Part shown: positions 38,471-47,144 of the stretch, in pieces
How positions within the stretch are numbered: the stretch's first letter is position 1
Layout: each line of letters begins with the position of its first letter
Made by a program: the position numbers and the translations under genes
Notes under the pieces: generated by a model
What the model was told of the DNA's origin: nothing
Seen by the model: only the letters and a program-made list of their open reading frames with translations
The model's database searches: none
Source of the DNA: JALHOP01 sp964484195
Lineage (GTDB): Bacteria; Myxococcota; XYA12-FULL-58-9; JALHOP01
Direction: 5' to 3'
Assembly (NCBI GenBank): GCA_964484195.1
Contig: CAZAER010000025.1
Location: 1-64,000, forward strand
Length of the DNA stretch: 64,000 nucleotides

Positions 38471-39379
38471 ATGCCCCCCTTAGACGAGATGCGCGCGATC
38501 GCGCTGCGTCTGGCCCCTTCTGCGGGCATCCACCCGACGGCCCTCAAACGCTCGCTGATCATGCGGGCGGACGACCTGCCGCCGGCGACTCCCCTCATCT
38601 ACGGCCCCATGCTCTGCGTGTGCCTGCAGGGCGACAAGCACCTGGCGCTCGGCAAGACCCTGGTTCGCTATGGCGAGGGCGACTGCTTCGTGGTGGCCGT
38701 CGACTTGCCGATCACGGGGACGCTGGTGCGCGCCTCGAAGGCCTCGCCGTATCTCGCTTTCGCGGTGGGCGTCGAGCCAGCCGACGTCGCGCAGGTCGAC
38801 CTCGCGGGCGTGGTGGGCGCCGATGCCGAGCTCGGTCTCGCCGCAGGTGTCGCGAGCCCCGAGCTCCTCGATGCGGTATTGCGGACGATGCGCTTGCTCG
38901 AGAAACCCAAGGAGCTCGCCGTCCTCGGACCGATGGTCATGCGCGAGGTGGTCTTCCGGCTGCTGCAGAGCGCGCAAGGCGCGATGCTGCGCCATCTCGT
39001 GACCCGCGAAGGCGCGGTGGCGCAGGTAGCGAAGGCCATCGCGTGGATCCGCGACAACTACAGCGCCCCCATGCAGATCGACTGGCTCGCCAAACACGTC
39101 GGCATGAGCCAGGCCTCGTTCCATCGTCACTTCAAGGCGGTGACCAGCTTCTCACCGCTGCAGTATCAGAAGCAGATCCGCCTGCAGAGCGCGCGGGCCT
39201 TGCTCATCTCCGAGCGTAGCGACGTCGGCAGCGTGAGCAGCTCGGTAGGCTACGAGAGCACGACGCAGTTCACGCGCGAGTACAGCCGCATGTTCGGAGC
39301 GCCGCCGCGGCGTGATGCCGAGCGCATCCGCCAAGGGCTGGTTCCCGCGCCGAGCACGCTCCTCGTAGCGAGCGGCTAA
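38471..39379 (+). CDS. AraC family transcriptional regulator
   Basis: From ATG 38471 the 302-residue product has an AraC_N-type cupin-like domain (LIYGPMLCVCLQGDKHLALG through VVAVDLPITGTLVRASK). A C-terminal double helix-turn-helix follows: MQIDWLAKHVGMSQASFHRH and the conserved YESTTQFTREYSRMFGAPPR. This subtype often sits next to oxidoreductase genes and controls them. Here it faces a zinc alcohol dehydrogenase gene convergently, with a 4-base overlap of stops, so control would be in trans. The frame is open to 38399, but that part overlaps the region just upstream of the divergent GTPase gene. Confidence 0.93.
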   Translation: MPPLDEMRAIALRLAPSAGIHPTALKRSLIMRADDLPPATPLIYGPMLCVCLQGDKHLALGKTLVRYGEGDCFVVAVDLPITGTLVRASKASPYLAFAVGVEPADVAQVDLAGVVGADAELGLAAGVASPELLDAVLRTMRLLEKPKELAVLGPMVMREVVFRLLQSAQGAMLRHLVTREGAVAQVAKAIAWIRDNYSAPMQIDWLAKHVGMSQASFHRHFKAVTSFSPLQYQKQIRLQSARALLISERSDVGSVSSSVGYESTTQFTREYSRMFGAPPRRDAERIRQGLVPAPSTLLVASG

Positions 39380-40416
39380 AGCGTCGCCATGTCGATGACG
39401 AAGCGATAGCGGACGTCGCCGCGCTCCATGCGCTCGAAGGCCTGACTGATGTCCTTCATGGCGATGGTCTCGCACTCCGGGAGGATCTCTTTGGCGGCGC
39501 ACAGCTCGAGCATCTCACGGGTCTCGGCGATGCCACCGGCACCCGAGCCCGAGATGCGCCGGCGGCCGAGCGCCATGGAAAGCGCGGCGACCTTCGCTTG
39601 CATGAAGATGGCGCCAACGAGAACCAGGGTGCCATCGACGTCGAGCAGGTCGACGTAAGGCTGCACCTCGTGTTCGACGGGAATGGTGTCGATGATGAGG
39701 TCGAAGGTCGAGGCTTTTGCCTTCATGGCGTCGGCGTCGGTCGACAACAGCGTGTGCTGCGCTCCCAGCGCCGTGCCTTCGCGCGCTTTCCCCTCGGAGC
39801 GCGTGATGACCGTGACCTCGGCTCCGAGGGCCACCGCGAATTTCACCGCGAGATGACCGAGTCCGCCAATGCCGACAACGGCGACGCGACTGCCCTTGCG
39901 GACGCCCCAGGTCTTGAGCGGCGAGTAGGTCGTGATGCCGGCGCAGAGGAGCGGCGCGACGCGGGCGAGGTCGAGCCCCTTGGGCACCGGCACGACGAAC
40001 GCGTCTTTGACGACGATGTGCTTCGCGTACCCGCCTTGGGTGATCGAGCCATCGACACGGTCGTTGCCGGCGTAGGTCATGGTCGCGCCTTCGCGGCAGT
40101 AGTTCTCGTGGTGCTTATTGCACTGGTCGCACTTGCCACAGCTATCGACAGCGGTGCCGACCGCGACCTGGTCGCCGACCTTGTGCGCTTTGACGGAGCC
40201 ACCCACGGCGGTGACGCGGCCGACGATCTCGTGACCCGGCACCATGGGATAACGCGCGATACCCCAGTCGTTGCGCGCCATGTGCAGGTCGGTATGACAG
40301 ACGCCGGCGAAGAGGATCTCGATGGCGACGTCGTTGGGGCGCAGCTCGCGGCGCTCGAAGGCAAAAGGAGCGAGAGGGGCTTTGCTCGAGTGGGCGGCGT
40401 ATCCGAAGGTCTTCAT
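39376..40416 (-). CDS. Zinc-dependent NAD(P) alcohol dehydrogenase (YahK/CAD type)
   Basis: This 346-residue medium-chain dehydrogenase has the catalytic-zinc ligands in GVCHTDLHM and VPGHEIVGRV, and the structural-zinc Cys loop CGKCDQCNKHHENYC. A Rossmann motif VAVVGIGGLGHLAVKFA follows. The pattern is closest to the YahK/cinnamyl-alcohol-dehydrogenase group, which reduces a wide range of aldehydes with NADPH. It lies opposite the AraC regulator with stops overlapping by four bases. Confidence 0.95.
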   Translation of the reverse strand: MKTFGYAAHSSKAPLAPFAFERRELRPNDVAIEILFAGVCHTDLHMARNDWGIARYPMVPGHEIVGRVTAVGGSVKAHKVGDQVAVGTAVDSCGKCDQCNKHHENYCREGATMTYAGNDRVDGSITQGGYAKHIVVKDAFVVPVPKGLDLARVAPLLCAGITTYSPLKTWGVRKGSRVAVVGIGGLGHLAVKFAVALGAEVTVITRSEGKAREGTALGAQHTLLSTDADAMKAKASTFDLIIDTIPVEHEVQPYVDLLDVDGTLVLVGAIFMQAKVAALSMALGRRRISGSGAGGIAETREMLELCAAKEILPECETIAMKDISQAFERMERGDVRYRFVIDMATL

Positions 40417-40498
40417 GTGCTGTCTCCTGTGACTCTAGGAAACAGCAGCGCGGCCGTTCAGCGTGAGCGCGATAGCGTCGAGTTCTTGCCTAAAACTA

Positions 40499-41971
40499 TC
40501 AGTCGAGCTTGCCGTCGGCGATTTGCCCGGCCACGTCGTAGTCGCTCGCCTCTTCGACGATGATCTCGACCATGTCGCCCGGCGATGCGGTGCCACTGGT
40601 GATGTAGGTGACGCCGTCGATCTCGGGGGCCTGACCCGCGTGGCGGCCTTCGAGGAGCAGCTCGGTCTCCGACGAGACGCCCTGCACCAGCACCTTGATG
40701 CGCGTGCCGATCATCGCCTCGTGTTGCTCGCGCGAGATACCGCGCTGCAGCTCCATGAGGACCTCTTGGCGTTCCTTGGCGAGCTCGGGAGCGACTTGGC
40801 CTTCCATGGTGGCGGCCGGGGTGTCTTCTTCGGGCGAAAAGGTGAAGACGCCCATGCGCTCGAAGCGGATCTCTTCGACGAGGTCGCAGAGCTCTTTGAA
40901 GTTGGCGTCCGTCTCGCCCGGGAGGCCGGTGATGAACGTCGTTCGCAATACCAGACCAGGCACCTTGGCGCGGAGCTTACGCAGCAAGTCTTTCGTGGAC
41001 TCGCCGCCTTTGCCACGACGCATGCGGCGCAACATGTCGTCGCTGATGTGCTGCAGCGGCATGTCGAGGTACGGCACGATGTGCTTCGAGCCGGCCATCA
41101 CTTCCATGACCTCGTCGGTGAGGCCCTTGGGGTAGGCGTAGAGGCAGCGGATCCACTCGATACCCGTGGTGTCGAGGGCGCGCAGCAGCTGAGCGAGGTT
41201 CTCGCCGTCATCGCGGTCGTTGCCGAAGGCGCAGAGGTCTTGGGCGATGAGATTGATCTCGACCGCGCCGGCGTCTTTCAAGCGCTGGGCCTCGGCGACG
41301 ATGTCGGCGATCGAGCGCGAGCGTTGCGGGCCGCGCAGCTTGGGGATGATGCAGAACGAGCAGGTGTTCGAGCAGCCCTCGCTGACCTTCAGGTACTGCG
41401 AGAAGCGAGCTTGCGAGGCGACGCGCGGTGACTTCGCGGTGATGGTGAAGTCCGGATCGGGGATGCCTTCGCGCAGGTTGCCTTCGGCCTGATGGCGGTA
41501 CGGCACGAGCGCGTTGCGACCCACCAGACGGGCGTGGGGCTTGGGCTTCGCAGCGCCGAAGATGGGCAACGAGGCGCGTGTCTTCGGTCCGTGCTCATGC
41601 TGTGCGCTATCGCGGAGCACCTGAGCGATGCCTTCGAAGTTCCCGGTACCGAGGAAGTGATCGACCTCGGGGATCTCTTGCGCGAGCTGCGGCGCGTAAC
41701 GTTGCGACAAGCAACCAGTGACCACGACCTTGCCGGCCTGACCGCCGGTCTTGAGCTTCACCATGTCGAGGATGGCGTCGACCGATTCTTCTTTGGCCGC
41801 GTCGATGAAGGCGCAGGTGTTGACGACGATGACGTCGGCGCCCTCGGGCGCGTCGGCGTGCGTGTAACCGTCAGCGGCCATGTGACCGAGCATGACTTCG
41901 CTATCGACTCGGTTTTTGGGACAGCCGAGGGAGAGGAAATGGACGGTCTTTTTGGAGGAGGTACTGCTCAT
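40499..41971 (-). CDS. rimO: Ribosomal protein S12 methylthiotransferase
   Basis: From ATG 41971 (MSSTSSKKTVHFLSLGCPKN) the product is 490 residues. Domain order is UPF0004 with its three Cys ligands for an auxiliary 4Fe-4S cluster (GCPKN, NTCAF, GCLSQ), then radical SAM with EGCSNTCSFCIIPKLRG (CxxxCxxC), then a C-terminal TRAM domain. RimO attaches a methylthio group to Asp88 of S12. An insertion of about 50 residues between the two cluster domains (around HARLVGRNALVPYRHQ) is a little longer than usual. A longer frame to 42079 overlaps the start of the divergent gene and is unlikely. Confidence 0.96.
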   Translation of the reverse strand: MSSTSSKKTVHFLSLGCPKNRVDSEVMLGHMAADGYTHADAPEGADVIVVNTCAFIDAAKEESVDAILDMVKLKTGGQAGKVVVTGCLSQRYAPQLAQEIPEVDHFLGTGNFEGIAQVLRDSAQHEHGPKTRASLPIFGAAKPKPHARLVGRNALVPYRHQAEGNLREGIPDPDFTITAKSPRVASQARFSQYLKVSEGCSNTCSFCIIPKLRGPQRSRSIADIVAEAQRLKDAGAVEINLIAQDLCAFGNDRDDGENLAQLLRALDTTGIEWIRCLYAYPKGLTDEVMEVMAGSKHIVPYLDMPLQHISDDMLRRMRRGKGGESTKDLLRKLRAKVPGLVLRTTFITGLPGETDANFKELCDLVEEIRFERMGVFTFSPEEDTPAATMEGQVAPELAKERQEVLMELQRGISREQHEAMIGTRIKVLVQGVSSETELLLEGRHAGQAPEIDGVTYITSGTASPGDMVEIIVEEASDYDVAGQIADGKLD

Positions 41972-42077
41972 ACGGGTGTTTCGAAGGTCGGCGGCGCGGA
42001 CCCTACAGATCGGGTGCCGAGTCGGCAAGCCCGGAATGCTTGACAACGTCGAGGCCGGCCGGGCCTGTTCCAGCGCC

Positions 42078-44735
42078 ATGCTGCCGGCGCCCAGCTTTTC
42101 TCGTCACTTTCTGCTCATCTCCGCGCTGGCGCTGGCCTGGGGCAGTGGCTGCGGCGGCCCCTCGCACCACGAGCAGAACGAGGATGTGACCGACACCGAC
42201 GACGCCACGGACACCGACGTTACCGACGTCGACGCCGGGGATGGGGACGGCGATGAGCTGCCGCCGCCACCTCCACCACCGCCTCCCCCGCCACTGGAAC
42301 CGGTGACCAACTCGGGAAGCGCGGCACGAACCGGCTGGTACCCGAACCAACCGGGCCTGAACCCAGCCATCGTCGCGGGGACGACCTTCGGCAGGCGCTT
42401 CGCCGTGAGCCTTCCCGGGGGCGCTCTCGACCAGATCTATGCTCAGCCGTTGGTCTTCGAAGGCCGAGTGCTGGTCGTGACCGAGCTCAACAACGTCTAT
42501 ACGCTCGATGCCGAGACCGGAGACATCTTGGCGTCGGCGAGCCTCGGTGACCCCTGGGACACCGCCGACCTCGCGCCGGCGTGCCCAGACCTCGTGCCCA
42601 ACATCGGCATCACCGGCACTCCAGTCATCGACCGCGATAGCGGTGTCGCCTATCTGCTATCGAAGACGTACGACGAGCCGAGCGGCGAGCCGGTCTATCT
42701 CGCGCATGCGTTGGACATCACGACTCTCGCGGAGATGCCCGGCTTCCCCATCGAGATCCAAGGTGTCGCCGACAATGATCCAGCGATCACCTTCAACCCG
42801 CTGACGCACTTGCAACGACCGGGGCTCTTGCTTCTCGATGGCGTGATCTACGCCGGCTTCGGCGGGCAGTGTGACGTCGGCTACTACTACGGGTGGATCG
42901 TCGGCTTCACGCCACAGGGCACCATCACCGCGATGTTCTCGGCCGAGGCTGGACCCGAATCACTTCGCGGCTCGGGCATCTGGCAGTCGGGCTCGGGTCT
43001 CATGGCGGACCACGAAGGCCGCATCTTCTTCACCACCGGTAACACCTTCTCGACCGTGGCTCGCGAACCGACGCCGGGTGCGACACCCCCCGGCTCGCTC
43101 GGCCAAGCGATGGTGCGCTTGCGCGTCGAGCCCGACGGCACTCTCACGCCGACCGACTTCTTCATCCCGTACAACGTCCGAGCGCTCGACGACACCGACG
43201 CCGACTTTGGTTCCGGCGGACCCGTGGCGCTGCCCGACGACGTCTTCGGAACTGCGACACATCCGCATCTCGCCATCGCCGCCGGCAAAGCCGGTGTCCT
43301 CTACCTCTTCGATCGCGACGACCTGGGCGGCTTCAAGCAGGGCGCGAATGGCGACGATGCGATGCTCGGCCGCGTGAACCTCCAGAGTGGCGCCTGGTCA
43401 CGACCCGCGATCTGGCCCGGAGACGGCGGCCTTGCGTATTTCGTCCTCAACAACACCCGCATCCAAGTGATGCAGTACGCCGTCGACGGCGCAGGCAAAC
43501 CTTCGTTCGCGAGCATTGGTCAGGGCGACACGGAGCTCGGTTACACCTCGGGCTCGCCCATCGTCACGTCGGACGGCACGACGCCCGGTACGGCCTTGGT
43601 TTGGACCGTGGCGACGACGGGTGCCTTCGGCAACGGCGAGCTACGCGCCTACGATGCGGTCCCTGACGAAGCAGGTGTCTTGCACCAGCGCTACGCCGAC
43701 AGCTTCGGCGCAGCCACGAAGTTTTTCATGCCCGGCGTAGGCGATGGACGCCTCTACGTCGGCACGCGGGATGGCCGTGTCATCGCCTACGGCGCGCCGA
43801 GCACGTCACCAGTCACCGCGGAAGCAACCGACTTCGGCACCGAAGTGGTCGGCAACACCGTCACGCGCACGGTGGTCATTCGCGCAAATCGAGCATTGTC
43901 CCTCGAGAGCCTCGACGTGATCGATCCTGCCTTCACGGTCGACACGAGCGCGCTCGCGTTGCCACTCGCGATGGCAGCGGACGCCGAGGTCAGCGTCGAT
44001 GTCACCTTCGAGCCCGATGCTTCCGGTTTGTTCCTGGCCACGCTCGATATCGGCACGTCGCTGGGCTCGGCTTCGGCGTCGCTCCGCGGGAGCGGACAAT
44101 CTGCTGGCCCCAAGCTGGTCCTCTCGTCACCGTTCGTAAGCTTCGGCGGGGTCACCACCAACGACACATTTACCGTCAACGTCATCGCCAAGAACGTCGG
44201 GGCGCAGGTGCTCGTGTTCAGCGGCTCGGATGGACCCGACGCCCCGTTCTTCGCGCAGAACGTACCTGCCGCCGCTAGCACCTTGGCCTCGGGGGCATCG
44301 GTCACTTTCACGCTTGGCTTTCATCCGACCGCGGCCGGCGCTTACGGCAGCACGTTCACACTGAGCAGCAACGGTGGCGACGACAGCATCGGCATGAGCG
44401 GAACGGCGGCGAGCCCCGGTCACATGGTGATCACGCCGAGACCCGTAGAGTTCGGCGACGTCGCGATTGGCAGCGACGCGACACTCGCGTTCACGGTCGC
44501 CAACGACGGCGGCACGTACATCATCATCTCCAAATCCAAGCCACCGATCACCGGCGGCTTCAGCGCCGCGAGCGCGCTCGACGAAGGTACGCGCATCGAC
44601 CCGGGCACCTCACGCACCGTCTTCGTGAAGTTCGCCCCGACGACGACGGGCAGTGCAGAAGCGTTCTGGACCATCACCTCGACCGACGGTCAGGGCGTAC
44701 AGAACCTGCAGCTCACCGGGAACGGCGTGCCTTAG
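42078..44735 (+). CDS. Lipoprotein with PQQ-type beta-propeller and three ASH-like domains
   Basis: ATG 42078 gives a signal MLPAPSFSRHFLLISALALA and lipidated Cys25 (GSGC). A D/T-rich stretch and a run of 11 prolines (about 57-70) precede a pyrrolo-quinoline-quinone-like WD propeller (for example NVYTLDAETGDILASASLGD, then LRAYDAVPDEAGVLHQRYAD). From about 575 to the end come three Ig-like ASH/choice-of-anchor-D repeats (ATDFGTEVVGNTVTRTVVI, VSFGGVTTNDTFTVNVIAKN, VEFGDVAIGSDATLAFTVAN). The likely place is the outer surface, acting as a binding or structural protein; enzymatic activity is not indicated. It is divergent from rimO and overlaps the convergent gene by four bases. Confidence 0.9.
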   Translation: MLPAPSFSRHFLLISALALAWGSGCGGPSHHEQNEDVTDTDDATDTDVTDVDAGDGDGDELPPPPPPPPPPPLEPVTNSGSAARTGWYPNQPGLNPAIVAGTTFGRRFAVSLPGGALDQIYAQPLVFEGRVLVVTELNNVYTLDAETGDILASASLGDPWDTADLAPACPDLVPNIGITGTPVIDRDSGVAYLLSKTYDEPSGEPVYLAHALDITTLAEMPGFPIEIQGVADNDPAITFNPLTHLQRPGLLLLDGVIYAGFGGQCDVGYYYGWIVGFTPQGTITAMFSAEAGPESLRGSGIWQSGSGLMADHEGRIFFTTGNTFSTVAREPTPGATPPGSLGQAMVRLRVEPDGTLTPTDFFIPYNVRALDDTDADFGSGGPVALPDDVFGTATHPHLAIAAGKAGVLYLFDRDDLGGFKQGANGDDAMLGRVNLQSGAWSRPAIWPGDGGLAYFVLNNTRIQVMQYAVDGAGKPSFASIGQGDTELGYTSGSPIVTSDGTTPGTALVWTVATTGAFGNGELRAYDAVPDEAGVLHQRYADSFGAATKFFMPGVGDGRLYVGTRDGRVIAYGAPSTSPVTAEATDFGTEVVGNTVTRTVVIRANRALSLESLDVIDPAFTVDTSALALPLAMAADAEVSVDVTFEPDASGLFLATLDIGTSLGSASASLRGSGQSAGPKLVLSSPFVSFGGVTTNDTFTVNVIAKNVGAQVLVFSGSDGPDAPFFAQNVPAAASTLASGASVTFTLGFHPTAAGAYGSTFTLSSNGGDDSIGMSGTAASPGHMVITPRPVEFGDVAIGSDATLAFTVANDGGTYIIISKSKPPITGGFSAASALDEGTRIDPGTSRTVFVKFAPTTTGSAEAFWTITSTDGQGVQNLQLTGNGVP

Positions 44736-44932
44736 CGCTCGGAGTAGAGCTCACGGAGGCCTGCTGCTTCTTGGCCGAGCTCGGCAATCCAGTAGGTCGT
44801 CTGGCCCGCGTCCATGTCGCTGCCCTTGAGACGCGCCATGACTTGGTCGGCTTCTTTGCGCGTATCGCAGAGCGCCCGGGTCAAAGGCTTTCCGCGTGTT
44901 TCGGAGCAGACTGCATAAGCGACACGAATCAT
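44732..44932 (-). CDS. Small hypothetical protein, 66 residues
   Basis: The ATG at 44930-44932 overlaps the stop of the upstream gene (ATGA), so translation is coupled. The product reads MIRVAYAVCSETRGKPLTRA, then DTRKEADQVMARLKGSD and TTYWIAELGQEAAGLRELY. It looks like a compact alpha/beta domain with a possible strand-helix-strand core. No family is recognised; a regulator or partner of the upstream protein is plausible. Confidence 0.75.
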   Translation of the reverse strand: MIRVAYAVCSETRGKPLTRALCDTRKEADQVMARLKGSDMDAGQTTYWIAELGQEAAGLRELYSER

Positions 44933-45984
44933 GCTGCGAGCTCCGGAAGACGGATCGTTGCCGTCGTGGGCGCATCGTCTTCTTGCAAGCCTTCGAAGCC
45001 GACGAGCTTGCGATCGTGGCCCCAACCGGGACCGAAAAAGGCGACGCGCAGGTCGGTGAGCGGCTCGTGCCAGGCAGGATCGCTGACGTAGCGGGCCATC
45101 GAGGGGCGCAAGGTGACGATGGCGAAGCCGTGCGGCGTGTCCGTTTTCAAGGTGCGCCCGGCGCAGACCATGACCTCGAAAGCCAGGGTTCGCGTGAACG
45201 CTTGCAGAAAGCCGGCGGCGACGGCGCGTTGCACGAAACAAATGCCTTGGCCGTTGGTGAAGAGCACGCCCGCCTTGTTGCCGTTGTACCCTTCCCGACC
45301 GGCGTAGCGCATGCGTTGGCGTGCAGCGAGACGCGAGATGAGGCCTTCCTGTCTGGCTTTGACCGCGTCGGGATGCGCCGTGAAGTCGAGGAGCTCGAGA
45401 TCATGCGCGACGTCGATGTACGCCGCGCAGATCTGCGCCTTCATGAGCGGCTCGTTGTAGTCGACGTGAACGTTCGCGAGCACGCCTCCCGACGACGGCA
45501 CGCCGCGCGGCTCGTTCCACGAATAGACGTCCGCTTTAGCGACACGCAGGAGAGCCGGAGCGCCTTCGAGCTCGAGCACGAAACGATCATCGTCTTCGCC
45601 CAGCAGCCGTGCGCGATGGGTGAAGCCGAGCTCGGCATCAGCGCGATATTCACCCACGGGGCGCTGCGGATCGCGGACGCGGTGATTGACGTGGGCCTGC
45701 ACGAAGAGCTCGCGGCCAAAGACGTACTTCGGCTCCTGCATGGCGTCGGCAAGGCCATTGGGGAGCTTGGCGAGTAGGCCGAGGTCGAGAAGCTCGCCCG
45801 GATTGGTCGCGCCGGTAAGCGAGGGCAGTGCCGCGAACAGGGCGCGGGATGCGTTGCTCGTGAGCTCGCCGGTCAGCGGGTCGATGGCGGTGGCGCGCTG
45901 GAAGCCGCCGCTCTGCACCAGCTCCTTGAGCCGGGCGACCGCTCTACGGCTCATGTCGCCGTGCCAGGTTTGGGGGAGGCTCAT
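44929..45984 (-). CDS. Putative transglutaminase-like protein
   Basis: The 351-residue product has no signal peptide. Its C-terminal part has the spacing of a transglutaminase/papain-like triad: Cys249 in NGQGICFVQRAVAAGFLQAF, His285 in TDTPHGFAIVTLRP and Asp302 in RYVSDPAWHEPL (36 and 17 residues apart). The N-terminal 240 residues, with LFVQAHVNHRVRDPQRPVGE and VDYNEPLMKAQICAAYIDVA, are unfamiliar. The catalytic call is inference from the motif pattern. It is coupled to the small gene at 44732-44932. Confidence 0.7.
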   Translation of the reverse strand: MSLPQTWHGDMSRRAVARLKELVQSGGFQRATAIDPLTGELTSNASRALFAALPSLTGATNPGELLDLGLLAKLPNGLADAMQEPKYVFGRELFVQAHVNHRVRDPQRPVGEYRADAELGFTHRARLLGEDDDRFVLELEGAPALLRVAKADVYSWNEPRGVPSSGGVLANVHVDYNEPLMKAQICAAYIDVAHDLELLDFTAHPDAVKARQEGLISRLAARQRMRYAGREGYNGNKAGVLFTNGQGICFVQRAVAAGFLQAFTRTLAFEVMVCAGRTLKTDTPHGFAIVTLRPSMARYVSDPAWHEPLTDLRVAFFGPGWGHDRKLVGFEGLQEDDAPTTATIRLPELAA

Positions 45985-46026
45985 GGTGCGAGAAGTCTAA
46001 ATGACGGCGTTCGTGAGCCCAAGTTC

Positions 46027-46056
46027 TTGACTTGCTGGTGCCCTGCCCGGCTTATG
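46027..46056 (+). promoter_or_regulatory. Possible promoter of tRNA-Leu
   Basis: TTGACT at 46027-46032 is a good -35. A weak -10-like CTTATG at 46051-46056 follows after 18 bases, about 12 bases before the mature tRNA. Confidence 0.4.
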
Positions 46057-46067
46057 GGCCCTGCCAC

Positions 46068-46149
<82 letters not shown>

Positions 46150-46185
46150 CTTGCCAGTGCCGCCAACGACGTCACCTTGCCTGTC

Positions 46186-46368
46186 ATGAAACGCGCCGCT
46201 CTCCTTCTCGCCTTGTTCGCGGTATCCTCATGCTGGTGCGGTGCCGATGGCCCGCCCCGCCCACCCCGGGCCCAGAGCACGCAGACCGATGAAGACTTGA
46301 AAACGCGCCAGCCAACCAAAGAGACTGGCGAAGGCACGTCGCCCGAACCGTTCGGAGGTCCCCCGTGA
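46186..46368 (+). CDS. Small lipoprotein, 60 residues
   Basis: ATG 46186 gives MKRAALLLALFAVSSC, a clear lipoprotein signal with Cys16. The mature 45 residues are proline/threonine-rich and presumably unstructured (RPPRAQSTQTDEDLKTRQ). The stop overlaps the GTG of the rhomboid-like gene (GTGA at 46365-46368), so both are translated together. It lies 36 bases after tRNA-Leu. Confidence 0.7.
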   Translation: MKRAALLLALFAVSSCWCGADGPPRPPRAQSTQTDEDLKTRQPTKETGEGTSPEPFGGPP

Positions 46369-47060
46369 GAGACATAGCGATCGGCCCCGCGACCAAGGCG
46401 ATCATGATCGCCACGGCCGTCCTGACGATCGTGTTCCAGCTCACCGAGGCCCGGTTCCACGGGCTGAGCTTGGTGGTCTACGACGTGCCGGCGATCCTGG
46501 CGCTGCAGCTTTGGCGCATCGTCACCTACCCGTTCTTCTTCATGGGCGGGATGAACCTCATCTTCGGGCTGCTCTTCTTCTTCTTCATGGCCCGCTGGTT
46601 CGAAGCCACCTATGGCACGCGCGACTTCGTCCGCTTCTTCGCGTGGTCATGTTTGGGTGCCGGTGTCATCGCGATTCCGTTGCACCTGGTCATCCAGGGG
46701 AGTGGCATCCTCCAGGACCAGACCATCGGCGTCGGCCTCGGCCCGGCGTCGGATGCCATGCTGATGGCGCTCGCCCTGAACAATCCGAATTCGAACATCC
46801 TCCTGGGCTTCGTGCTGCCGGTGCGCGTGCGCACGGCGATCATCGCGTTCCTCGTGTTCCGGCTCGTCGTCGGGGTGCTCGACAACGCCGCGGTCTCGCT
46901 CTCCCTGTCGCTCGCCGGTCTCGCCATGGGCTACCTCTTGGTGACCGGCAAATGGCGGCCCAACCGTTGGTTCGGCCGAGGACTTAGCCGGCGGAACCGC
47001 CCGCGCATCCGGAGCGGCCTGTACATCGTCCCGCCCAAGCACGACGACACCTTGCACTAG
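46365..47060 (+). CDS. Rhomboid-like membrane protein, probably without protease activity
   Basis: A derlin/rhomboid-type layout of about six transmembrane segments: LQLWRIVTYPFFFMGGMNLI resembles the rhomboid L1 region, and ARWFEATYGTRDFVRFF follows TM2. The active-site GxSG of TM4 is replaced by GLGPASDAMLMALAL. The catalytic His of TM6, normally in an HxxGxxxG context, is missing from SLAGLAMGYLLV. The C-terminal tail is basic. By analogy with derlins and iRhoms it would bind or escort membrane proteins (inference). GTG start is coupled to the small lipoprotein gene. Confidence 0.8.
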   Translation: MRDIAIGPATKAIMIATAVLTIVFQLTEARFHGLSLVVYDVPAILALQLWRIVTYPFFFMGGMNLIFGLLFFFFMARWFEATYGTRDFVRFFAWSCLGAGVIAIPLHLVIQGSGILQDQTIGVGLGPASDAMLMALALNNPNSNILLGFVLPVRVRTAIIAFLVFRLVVGVLDNAAVSLSLSLAGLAMGYLLVTGKWRPNRWFGRGLSRRNRPRIRSGLYIVPPKHDDTLH

Positions 47061-47144
47061 GCCGCCAGCGTGGCGGCGCGCAGCGAGCCGCGCGGCGCAC
47101 CATGCCCCCCGGGGTGTCGATAACCGACACACCCGGAGGTTCCC

